From positions 1 through 6,032 of the forward strand of contig DASZVN010000097.1 in assembly GCA_035547055.1 (NCBI GenBank): a DNA stretch of 6,032 bases, written 5' to 3'. Positions 1 through 5,895 of this stretch are shown one piece after another. Within the stretch, counting starts at the first letter, position 1; the number at the start of each line of letters is the position of its first letter. A program made the position numbers and the translations under genes. A model generated the notes under the pieces. That model searched no databases. It worked only from the letters and a program-made list of their open reading frames with translations, and was not told the DNA's origin. This DNA is from DASZVN01 sp035547055 (GTDB lineage Bacteria; Pseudomonadota; Alphaproteobacteria; Rhizobiales; Methylopilaceae).

Positions 1-809
1 GGGCGGCGCGGCGGCGACACCGGGCGCTCGACGATCGGCGCGGCGAAATCGGCCGCGGCGGCGGCCTTGAGCGCCGGGCCGAGCGCGGCGTCGAGCTCGG
101 CCGTCGGCACCTCCGCGGCAACGCCCGGCAGGATCTCGCCGAGCTCGAACGGTCCGAACGCCACCCGGATCAGCCGGTTCACGGCGAGGCCGAGCGCCTC
201 CAGCACGCGCTTGACCTCGCGGTTCTTGCCCTCGGCGAGGCCGAGCGTCAGCCAGACATTGTCGCCCTGGGTGCGGTCGATCTCGGCCGCGATCGGGGCG
301 TAGCGGAAGCCGTCGACGACGATGCCGGCGGCGAGCCGCTCGGGGGCATCGGCGGGCACGTGGCCGAAGGCGCGCACCCGGTAGCGCCGGACCCAGGCGG
401 TGTCGGGATGGGCCAAGACGCGGGCGAGGCCGCCGTCGTTGGTCAGGAGCAGCAGCCCCTCGGTCTGGATGTCGAGCCGCCCGACCGTGACCACCCGCGG
501 CAGCCCCTCCGGCAGCACGTCGAACACGGTGGTGCGGCCCTCGGGATCCTTCTCCGTCGTCACCACGCCCCGGGGCTTGTGATAGAGCCAGAGCCGCGTG
601 CGCTCGCGGGCCGGAAGCGGCTTGCCGTCGACGGCGACGGCGTCCTGCGGCCCGACCACGGTCGCCGGGGTCGTCACCACGCTGCCGTTGACGCTGACCC
701 GGCCCTCTGCGATCCACGCCTCGGCGTCGCGCCGCGAGGCGAGGCCGGCGCGGGCGATGACCTTGGCGAGGCGGGCGCGTTCCGGCGGTGTGTCGTGATC
801 GTCGCTCAT
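1..809 (-). CDS. rluB: RsuA/RluB-family 23S/16S rRNA pseudouridine synthase, partial (C-terminus off the window)
   Basis: This gene encodes an enzyme that isomerises a specific uridine in ribosomal RNA to pseudouridine. The reverse-strand frame from the ATG at 809-807 stays open to the window edge for 269 codons. Residues about 13-60 form an S4 RNA-binding domain (LAKVIARAGLASRRDAEAWI, then VSVNG). Residues 76-85 read YHKPRGVVTT. The catalytic motif is GRLDIQTEGLLLLTNDG, with the nucleophilic aspartate at D113. A later EGKNREVKRVLEALGL segment is typical of RluB/RsuA proteins, where NREV(R/K)R is usual. From about residue 240 the protein becomes Ala/Pro-rich, which suggests the start of a disordered C-terminal tail, common in alphaproteobacterial RluB. 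No strong Shine-Dalgarno sequence precedes the ATG. It is divergent from tadA. The family is certain. RluB rather than RsuA or RluE is inferred from motif style, so the target uridine is not proven. Confidence 0.9.
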   Translation of the reverse strand, partial: MSDDHDTPPERARLAKVIARAGLASRRDAEAWIAEGRVSVNGSVVTTPATVVGPQDAVAVDGKPLPARERTRLWLYHKPRGVVTTEKDPEGRTTVFDVLPEGLPRVVTVGRLDIQTEGLLLLTNDGGLARVLAHPDTAWVRRYRVRAFGHVPADAPERLAAGIVVDGFRYAPIAAEIDRTQGDNVWLTLGLAEGKNREVKRVLEALGLAVNRLIRVAFGPFELGEILPGVAAEVPTAELDAALGPALKAAAAADFAAPIVERPVSPPRR

Positions 810-815
810 GCGGGC

Positions 816-821
816 GGAGGG
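816..821 (+). promoter_or_regulatory. Ribosome binding site deciding the TTG start of tadA
   Basis: GGAGGG lies nine bases before the TTG at 831. No comparable purine run precedes the ATG at 867. It sits inside the 21-base gap between the divergent start codons, so this gap cannot also hold full promoters for both genes. The tadA promoter probably lies inside the opposing synthase gene. Confidence 0.6.
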
Positions 822-830
822 ATTAGCACC

Positions 831-1295
831 TTGGCCGGGGACGACAAAGCCGCACGCGCCGGCTTCATGAACCGGGCGCTCGCCGCCGCGGCTGAGGCGG
901 GGCGCCAGGGCGAGGTGCCGGTCGGCGCCGTCCTGGTGCGCGGCGACGCGGTGATCGCCGTGGCGGGCAACCGCACCCGCGCCGACGCCGACCCCACCGC
1001 CCATGCCGAGATGCTCGCGATCCGCGCGGGCGCCCGCCTCGTCGGCAGCGAGCGGCTCGGCGACTGCGACCTCTACGTCACGCTGGAACCTTGCGCGATG
1101 TGCGCGGCGGCGGTCTCGTTCGCGCGGCTGCGGCGGCTCTATTTCGGCGCCGAGGATCCCAAGGGCGGCGCGGTGGTCTCGGGCCCGCGGCTGTTCGCCC
1201 AGCCGACCTGCCACCACGCGCCGGACGTCTACGGCGGCATCGGCGAGCGCGAGGCCGCGGCGCTGCTGCGCGCGTTCTTCCGCGAGCGGCGCTGA
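831..1295 (+). CDS. tadA: tRNA-specific adenosine deaminase TadA (TTG start)
   Basis: TadA deaminates adenosine 34 of the tRNA-Arg(ACG) anticodon to inosine so that one tRNA can read several codons. The 154-residue product carries the zinc cytidine-deaminase fold: GEVPVGAVLV at 27-36, the HAE motif with zinc ligand H58 and proton-shuttling E60, and PCAMC with zinc ligands C88 and C91. E. coli TadA has these residues at 57, 59, 87 and 90 (from memory), so the TTG start gives an almost identical register. The first ATG, at 867, would remove the N-terminal helix residues that E. coli keeps before its own WMRHAL segment, and it lacks a ribosome binding site. The TTG follows GGAGGG at a usable distance. 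The frame is also open upstream to 360, but that stretch lies opposite the pseudouridine synthase and is not TadA-like. The length matches the family. The alternative is an ATG start at 867, giving 142 residues. Confidence 0.93.
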   Translation: MAGDDKAARAGFMNRALAAAAEAGRQGEVPVGAVLVRGDAVIAVAGNRTRADADPTAHAEMLAIRAGARLVGSERLGDCDLYVTLEPCAMCAAAVSFARLRRLYFGAEDPKGGAVVSGPRLFAQPTCHHAPDVYGGIGEREAAALLRAFFRERR

Positions 1296-1368
1296 CGCCG
1301 CCTTCGCCTTGCCTCGACGCGCGCCAGGCGTTAAGGCGTTGCCCGCTCTGCCGTCGGGTGGAGAGGAT

Positions 1369-1391
1369 CCCCTCCCGCGGAGCGGAGGAGG
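1369..1391 (+). terminator. Imperfect GC-rich hairpin between tadA and cysD; possible terminator or dispersed palindromic element
   Basis: The left arm CCCCTCCCGC (1369-1378) can pair with GCGGAGGAGG (1382-1391) around a GGA loop, with one bulged base on each side (C1374 and A1389). No T-run follows, so it is not a canonical intrinsic terminator. The arm pattern and the trailing GGTGGCGAG resemble short palindromic intergenic elements that I recall from high-GC alphaproteobacterial genomes. That resemblance is from memory and was not searched. The rest of the 171-base spacer shows no gene. Confidence 0.35.
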
Positions 1392-1466
1392 GTGGCGAGC
1401 CGGGGGGCCTCGCCGAGGACCGCGGGGGCGCCAGCGCCTTCGACCGTACCGCGTAAGGGCCGCCTG

Positions 1467-2390
1467 ATGATGCACGGTAGCGTGACGCGCACCCTGTCAC
1501 CCCATCTGCGCCGGCTGGAGGCGGAGTCGATCGGCATCATCCGCGAGGTCGCGGCCGAGTTCCGCCGCCCGGTGATGCTCTATTCGATCGGCAAGGATTC
1601 CAGCGTCATGCTGCGCCTTGCCATCAAGGCGTTCTATCCGTCGAAGCTGCCGTTCCCGCTGCTCCACGTCGACACGACCTGGAAGTTCCGCGAGATGATC
1701 GCGTTCCGCAACGCGACGGCGAAGGAGCTCGGGCTCGACCTCATCGTCCATACCAACCAGGAAGGCATCGAGCGCGGCATCAACCCGTTCGCCTCGGGCT
1801 CGGCGCTCCACACCCAGATCATGAAGACCGAGGCGCTGCGCCAGGCGCTCGACAAGGGGCGCTTCGATGCCGCCTTCGGCGGCGCGCGGCGCGACGAGGA
1901 GAAGAGCCGCGCCAAGGAGCGCATCTTCTCGTTCCGCACCGCAACCCACGCCTGGGACCCGCGCAACCAGCGGCCCGAGCTCTGGAACCTCTTCAACACC
2001 CGCATCCGCGACGGCGAATCGATCCGCGTCTTTCCGCTGTCGAACTGGACCGAGACCGACATCTGGCAATACATCCTCGAGGACCAGATCCCGGTCGTGC
2101 CGCTCTATTTCGCCAAGGAGCGCCCGGTGGTGCGCCGCGACGGCACCTGGATCATGGTCGACGACGAGCGCATGCCGCTCGATCCCGGCGAGACGCCCGA
2201 GATGCGCCTCGTGCGCTTCCGTACCCTCGGCTGCTATCCGCTCACCGGGGCGATCGAGTCGCCGGCGACGACCGTCGAGGAGATCATCGCCGAGATGCAG
2301 ACCACCCGCGTCTCCGAGCGCCAGGGCCGGCTGATCGACGGCGACGCCGCCGCCTCGATGGAGAAGAAGAAGCGCGAGGGCTATTTCTGA
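1467..2390 (+). CDS. cysD: Sulfate adenylyltransferase subunit 2 (ATP sulfurylase small subunit) CysD
   Basis: CysD is the catalytic subunit that adenylates sulfate with ATP to give adenosine 5'-phosphosulfate (APS) and pyrophosphate, driven by GTP hydrolysis in its partner CysN. The 307-residue protein is close to E. coli CysD (about 302). It starts with the conserved LRRLEAESIGIIREV segment. The PP-loop is YSIGKDSSVM (residues 39-48). Other family blocks are HVDTTWKFREM, GGARRDEEKSRAKER from residue 138, FPLSNWTETDIWQYI, LGCYPLTGAIES, and the terminal EKKKREGYF. The ATG at 1467 follows AAGGG at 1455-1459 with seven bases between. The next codon is also ATG (1470), so the start could be one residue later. 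The open frame extends back to 1392, but that extension is low-complexity and precedes the ribosome binding site. The stop overlaps the cysNC start by one base (TGATG), indicating translational coupling. Rhizobial NodP is the same family. Confidence 0.96.
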   Translation: MMHGSVTRTLSPHLRRLEAESIGIIREVAAEFRRPVMLYSIGKDSSVMLRLAIKAFYPSKLPFPLLHVDTTWKFREMIAFRNATAKELGLDLIVHTNQEGIERGINPFASGSALHTQIMKTEALRQALDKGRFDAAFGGARRDEEKSRAKERIFSFRTATHAWDPRNQRPELWNLFNTRIRDGESIRVFPLSNWTETDIWQYILEDQIPVVPLYFAKERPVVRRDGTWIMVDDERMPLDPGETPEMRLVRFRTLGCYPLTGAIESPATTVEEIIAEMQTTRVSERQGRLIDGDAAASMEKKKREGYF

Positions 2391-4270
2391 TGCACGCCGC
2401 CGGCGACCCCATCCGCCAGCGCGCCGAGGGCGAGCGCGGCCTGCTGCACTTCCTCACCTGCGGCTCGGTCGACGACGGCAAGTCCACCCTGATCGGGCGG
2501 CTGCTCTACGATTCGAAGCTGATCTACGAGGACCAGCTCGCCAGCCTGGAGAAGGAATCGCGGAGCTTCGGCACCACCGGCGGCGACATCGACTTCGCGC
2601 TCCTGGTCGACGGCCTCGAGGCCGAGCGCGAGCAGGGCATCACCATCGACGTCGCCTACCGCTTCTTCGGCACGCCGAAGCGGAGCTTCATCGTCGCCGA
2701 CACCCCCGGCCACGAGCAGTACACCCGCAACATGGCGACCGGCGCCTCCAACGCCGAGCTCGCCGTCATCCTGATCGATGCCCGCAAGGGCGTCCTGACC
2801 CAGACCCGGCGCCACAGCTACATCTGCTCGCTGCTCGGCATCCGTCACGTGCTCGTCGCGGTCAACAAGATGGACCTCGTCGGCTTCTCCGAGGAGGTGT
2901 TCGACCGCATCGTCGGCGACTACGCCAGCTTCGCCGCCGGCCTCGGCTTCACCACCATGGTGCCGGTGCCGATCTCGGCCCGCTTCGGCGACAACGTCAC
3001 CGAGCGCTCGGGCAACATGCCCTGGTATGGCGGGCCGACGCTGCTCGGCCATCTGGAGGAGGTGGACGCGGCGACCGACCGCGCCGCGGCGCCGTTCCGC
3101 TTCCCGGTGCAATGGGTCAACCGGCCCAATCTCGATTTTCGCGGCTTCTCCGGCACCGTCGCGAGCGGCCGCGTCGTCCGCGGCGACGCGGTGGCGGTGG
3201 CGCCGAGCGGGCGGCTCAGCCGGATCGCCGCGATCGTCACCGCCGGCGGCGAGATCGAGGCGGCGGAGGCGGGCGATGCGGTGACGCTGACGCTCGCCGA
3301 CGAGATCGACGTGGCGCGGGGCGACGTCCTCAGCCATGCCGACGCCCGGCCGACCGTCGCCGACCAGCTCGCGGCCCACGTGCTCTGGATGGACGACGAC
3401 GCCCTCCTGCCGGGGCGGCCGTATCTCCTGCGCGCCGGCACCCAGTGGACCACGGCGACGGTGACCTCGCTCCGCCACAAGGTCGACGTGAACACGCTGG
3501 AATCGACCGCCGGCCGCCAGCTCGAATTGAACGAGATCGCGCTCTGCAACCTGTCGCTGGCGCGGCCGCTGAGCTTCGATCCCTATCGCGAGAACCGGGC
3601 GACGGGCGCCTTCATCCTGGTCGACCGCTTCACCAACCGCACCGTCGGCGCCGGGATGATCGAGTTCGCGCTGCGCCGCGCGACCAACATCCACCACGAG
3701 GAGCTCGGCGTCGACAAGGCGGCCCGCGCCGCGATCAAGCACCAGAAGCCGACCGTGCTGTGGTTCACCGGGCTGTCGGGCTCCGGCAAGTCGACCATCG
3801 CCCGCAAGGTCGAGGCGATGCTCCACCAGGCCGGCCACCATGCCTACATGCTCGACGGCGACAATCTCCGCCACGGCCTCAACCGCGACCTCGGCTTCAC
3901 CGCCGCCGACCGGGTCGAGAACGTACGCCGGGTCGGCGAGGTGGCGAAGCTCCTCGCCGACGCCGGGCTGATCGTGCTGTGCTCGTTCATCTCGCCGTTC
4001 CGCGCCGAGCGGCAACTGGTGCGCGGCCTCCTGGACGACGGCGAGTTCGTGGAGATCTTCGTCGACACCCCGATCGAGGAGTGCATGCGGCGCGACCCCA
4101 AGGGCCTCTATGCCAAGGCGCTGGCCGGCGAGATCAAGAACTTCACCGGCTTCGACAGCCCCTACGAGCCGCCCGAGGTGGCCGAGCTGCACTTCGACAC
4201 CACCGGCCGCGCGCCCGAGCCGCTGGCGCGCGAAATCCTCGACTATTTGCGGATCCATGGCCGGATCTGA
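2390..4270 (+). CDS. cysNC: Bifunctional sulfate adenylyltransferase subunit 1 / adenylylsulfate kinase (CysN-CysC fusion, NodQ-like)
   Basis: This 626-residue fusion carries two consecutive steps of sulfate activation. The N-terminal CysN part is an EF-Tu-like GTPase that powers the CysD reaction. Its motifs are the P-loop GSVDDGKST (25-33), switch region REQGITIDVAYRFF, DTPGH (104-108) and NKMD (159-162), followed by beta-barrel domains to about residue 440. The C-terminal CysC part is APS kinase, which phosphorylates APS to PAPS. It has its own P-loop GLSGSGKST (461-469), then DGDNLRHGLNRDLGF, and the lid-side block DPKGLYAKALAGEIKNFTGFDSPYEPPE. Both nucleotide-binding sites look intact. 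The ATG overlaps the cysD stop by one base, and GAGGG at 2376-2380 serves as ribosome binding site within cysD. The architecture matches NodQ and CysNC proteins of many proteobacteria. From sequence alone I cannot say whether the PAPS feeds cysteine synthesis, sulfotransferases, or both. Long antisense frames across the gene are codon-bias shadows. Confidence 0.96.
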   Translation: MHAAGDPIRQRAEGERGLLHFLTCGSVDDGKSTLIGRLLYDSKLIYEDQLASLEKESRSFGTTGGDIDFALLVDGLEAEREQGITIDVAYRFFGTPKRSFIVADTPGHEQYTRNMATGASNAELAVILIDARKGVLTQTRRHSYICSLLGIRHVLVAVNKMDLVGFSEEVFDRIVGDYASFAAGLGFTTMVPVPISARFGDNVTERSGNMPWYGGPTLLGHLEEVDAATDRAAAPFRFPVQWVNRPNLDFRGFSGTVASGRVVRGDAVAVAPSGRLSRIAAIVTAGGEIEAAEAGDAVTLTLADEIDVARGDVLSHADARPTVADQLAAHVLWMDDDALLPGRPYLLRAGTQWTTATVTSLRHKVDVNTLESTAGRQLELNEIALCNLSLARPLSFDPYRENRATGAFILVDRFTNRTVGAGMIEFALRRATNIHHEELGVDKAARAAIKHQKPTVLWFTGLSGSGKSTIARKVEAMLHQAGHHAYMLDGDNLRHGLNRDLGFTAADRVENVRRVGEVAKLLADAGLIVLCSFISPFRAERQLVRGLLDDGEFVEIFVDTPIEECMRRDPKGLYAKALAGEIKNFTGFDSPYEPPEVAELHFDTTGRAPEPLAREILDYLRIHGRI

Positions 4271-4283
4271 CATGATGGCCGGC

Positions 4284-4311
4284 CGGGCCGCTGCGCTGCA
4301 CCGGCGGCCCG
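4284..4311 (+). terminator. Perfect 8-bp hairpin after cysNC; possible terminator lacking a T-run
   Basis: CGGGCCGC (4284-4291) pairs perfectly with GCGGCCCG (4304-4311) around a 12-base loop, starting 13 bases after the cysNC stop. A short palindrome, CCGCCGGCGG (4314-4323), follows. No T-run is present, so termination here is uncertain, but the position fits the end of the cysD-cysNC transcript. The rest of the 144-base gap before the permease holds no convincing gene, and I saw no clear promoter elements there. Confidence 0.4.
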
Positions 4312-4414
4312 TTCCGCCGGCGGCGGGTCCGGGCGCGAAAGGCCTCGCACACGCCACAATGCGCCGCTAGGCAGCAGGCTCGGCGGCACCGCTTGGGAAT
4401 CGGACGGGTCGATC

Positions 4415-5194
4415 ATGTTCTGGCGTCACCTGAAGGCCCATTTCAACGTGGTCTTCGCGATGATGACCCGTGCGATGCTGACCCAGCACAACCACGCGCT
4501 GGGTGGCTATATCTGGACGGTGCTCGAGCCCGCCGGAATGGTTGTCCTGATCGTTATGGCCTACTCGTTCTTCTCACGTACGCCCCTCTTGGGTGACAGT
4601 ATATCACTCTTCTATTGCGTGTCGTATCTTCCATTTATACTTTGCTTCCGCTATATGTCAAATAGTGTGTCTAATGCGATACGTTCAAATCTTAATCTTC
4701 TGAATTTTCCGAGAGTTAATGCTTATGATGCAATAATCGGTGAGTTTTTAGTTCAATATGTTACAAATTGGGTGGCCTTCATTCTTCTTCTCACGGGAGA
4801 TTATATAATTATTAAAGAAAGACCTAATCTGGATATTCCAAATATCTTCATACCAATGACTCTTTTAATGCTTATGTCGTTGGGAATTGGGATGATCAAT
4901 GCCGTCCTATATGTGTTGGTGCCAACTTGGCAGTCACTCTGGCGTATTATCAACCGCCCACTCCTCATTCTGTCGGGCATATTTCATCTCCCTTCTGCGC
5001 TGCCTCCGTCGATACGCCATGGTTTCATGCTTAACCCCCTCGCCAATGTCCTCGACTGGATTCGGGTGGGCTTCTATCCCGGCTATACTGCGCCCTACGC
5101 CAATCGCTTTTACGTCGTTGAGTGGGCGGCGGTGTCGGTCTTCATCGGGCTGCTCATGCTGCGGGTGTTCCGCCGGAAGGTGGTAGACCCATGA
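4415..5194 (+). CDS. ABC-2 type polysaccharide export permease, KpsM/CtrC/BexB-like
   Basis: This 259-residue inner-membrane protein is probably the channel subunit that moves a lipid-linked capsular or related polysaccharide across the inner membrane. Hydrophobic segments lie at about 33-54, 63-80, 106-127, 144-168, 180-192 and 234-252, giving the six-span plan of the family. Family-like blocks include GGYIWTVLEPAGM (30-42), NLNLLNFPRVNAYDAI (92-107) and the late NPLANVLDWIRVGFYPGY segment (207-224). The ATG at 4415 has only a weak purine-rich leader (GACGGG). The stop overlaps the ATPase start by four bases (ATGA), as usual for permease/ATPase pairs. Its base composition is very uneven: the 5' end is GC-rich, the centre is about 35% GC and uses codons such as ATA, AGA and TTA that are rare in the neighbouring genes, and the 3' end recovers. 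This suggests horizontal origin or recombination. The function is from family resemblance; the substrate is unknown. Confidence 0.88.
   Translation: MFWRHLKAHFNVVFAMMTRAMLTQHNHALGGYIWTVLEPAGMVVLIVMAYSFFSRTPLLGDSISLFYCVSYLPFILCFRYMSNSVSNAIRSNLNLLNFPRVNAYDAIIGEFLVQYVTNWVAFILLLTGDYIIIKERPNLDIPNIFIPMTLLMLMSLGIGMINAVLYVLVPTWQSLWRIINRPLLILSGIFHLPSALPPSIRHGFMLNPLANVLDWIRVGFYPGYTAPYANRFYVVEWAAVSVFIGLLMLRVFRRKVVDP
4621..4920. other. AT-rich segment inside the permease gene
   Basis: A hand count gives 104 G or C among these 300 bases (about 35%), with the lowest 60-base block (4801-4860) at 25%. A cysNC block (3181-3240) counts 80%. Blocks just outside (4561-4620 and 4921-4980) are intermediate at about 48% and 55%. 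The reading frame is uninterrupted, so this is a compositional patch and not an insertion or a pseudogene. Confidence 0.85.
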
Positions 5195-5862
5195 TCCGAT
5201 TCGAAAAGGTCACCAAGCGGTATGTCTCGCGTGAGGCGCGGAAGACCATCGTGCAGGACCTGTCGATGGTTCTGCCGACCGATCGCAACCTCGCGATCAT
5301 CGGGCGCAACGGTGCGGGCAAGTCGACATTGCTCAGGATGATTTCCGGCGCCATTCTTCCCGACAGTGGACGCATCGTGCGAACGAACCGAGTTTCGTGG
5401 CAGCTCGGTTTGAGTGCTGGCGTCAACGGGAGCATGACGGGTGAGCAGAACTGTCGCTTCCTCGCCCGCCTCTACGGCGAGGACAGCGACCGCTTGATTG
5501 ACTTCGTTAAGGACTTCGCCGAGCTCGGCCCAAGTATCCGGTTGCCCGTCTCGACGTACTCTTCGGGAATGCGGGCTCGCCTCACCTTCGCCTTGAGCAT
5601 GGGTATCGATTTCGATGTATATCTCATTGACGAGTTGACTGCGGTCGGAGATGCTGCGTTCCGCAAGAAATGTACTGCGGTATTCGCTGAGAAAATTGGC
5701 CGCGCTCATGTTATTATGGTGTCTCACAGCATGGGTTCGCTTAGAAATTTATGCCAATCCGGAATTGTTTTGGAGAATGGCAAATTACATTATCATGAAG
5801 ATGTAAAAGATGCCATTTCATATTATGAAAATCTAATTGGTATTGATAGCACCGAAGGTTGA
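5191..5862 (+). CDS. Polysaccharide export ABC transporter ATPase, KpsT/CtrD/BexA-like
   Basis: This 223-residue ATPase should power the adjacent permease. It has Walker A GRNGAGKST (38-46), a signature YSSGMR (123-128) in the form common to KpsT and Wzt proteins instead of LSGGQ, Walker B VYLIDE (143-148) with E148 as catalytic base, the D-loop region AVGD (151-154) and the switch histidine H179 in MVSHSM. All catalytic motifs are intact. The length is that of KpsT (about 220) and leaves no room for the C-terminal carbohydrate-binding domain of O-antigen Wzt proteins, which favours capsule-type export. The ATG at 5191 overlaps the permease stop by four bases and follows GGAAGG (5175-5180). 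The in-frame GTG at 5122 would add an un-family-like extension and is rejected. The last roughly 160 bases become AT-rich (5761-5820 is about 32% GC), echoing the patch in the permease. Confidence 0.92.
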   Translation: MIRFEKVTKRYVSREARKTIVQDLSMVLPTDRNLAIIGRNGAGKSTLLRMISGAILPDSGRIVRTNRVSWQLGLSAGVNGSMTGEQNCRFLARLYGEDSDRLIDFVKDFAELGPSIRLPVSTYSSGMRARLTFALSMGIDFDVYLIDELTAVGDAAFRKKCTAVFAEKIGRAHVIMVSHSMGSLRNLCQSGIVLENGKLHYHEDVKDAISYYENLIGIDSTEG

Positions 5863-5895
5863 GAGCCTGGAATCGTGGCTAGAGGTCTGTGAGCG

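Noticed and set aside
360..830. Upstream extension of the tadA frame, which would make a 311-residue protein.
   Set aside because: It lies entirely opposite or next to the pseudouridine synthase gene, shows no domain, and TadA proteins of normal length begin near 831.
1475..1484. CGGTAGCGTG near the cysD start matches most of the ops/JUMPstart core (GGCGGTAGCGTG) that recruits RfaH at capsule operons of enterobacteria.
   Set aside because: It is a ten-base match inside coding sequence (codons 3-6 of cysD), without the remaining JUMPstart context, and RfaH-ops control is mainly described in gammaproteobacteria. Chance is the simpler explanation.
3112..4275. A 387-codon plus-strand open frame inside cysNC in another frame.
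   Set aside because: It is extremely Arg/Pro/Gly-rich without a domain and overlaps the well-supported cysNC frame, so it is a codon-bias shadow.
2381..4357. A 658-codon open frame on the minus strand covering nearly all of cysNC.
   Set aside because: It mirrors the GC-ending codon bias of cysNC, has a His/Gly/Ala/Glu/Arg-rich composition with no recognisable domain, and lies opposite a gene whose every motif is intact.
4272..4370. A 32-codon open frame starting just after the cysNC stop (ATGATG at 4272).
   Set aside because: Its product is Ala/Arg/Pro-rich, it has no convincing ribosome binding site, and it spans the hairpin region. Nothing supports translation.
4590..4950. Possible insertion or pseudogene within the permease, suggested by the composition change.
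   Set aside because: The reading frame is continuous, the protein keeps family length and membrane topology, and no terminal inverted repeats or target duplications are visible.
5110..5727. A 205-codon minus-strand open frame across the permease end and the ATPase gene.
   Set aside because: It is antisense to two genes with intact motifs and coupled starts and resembles no known protein family I recognise.
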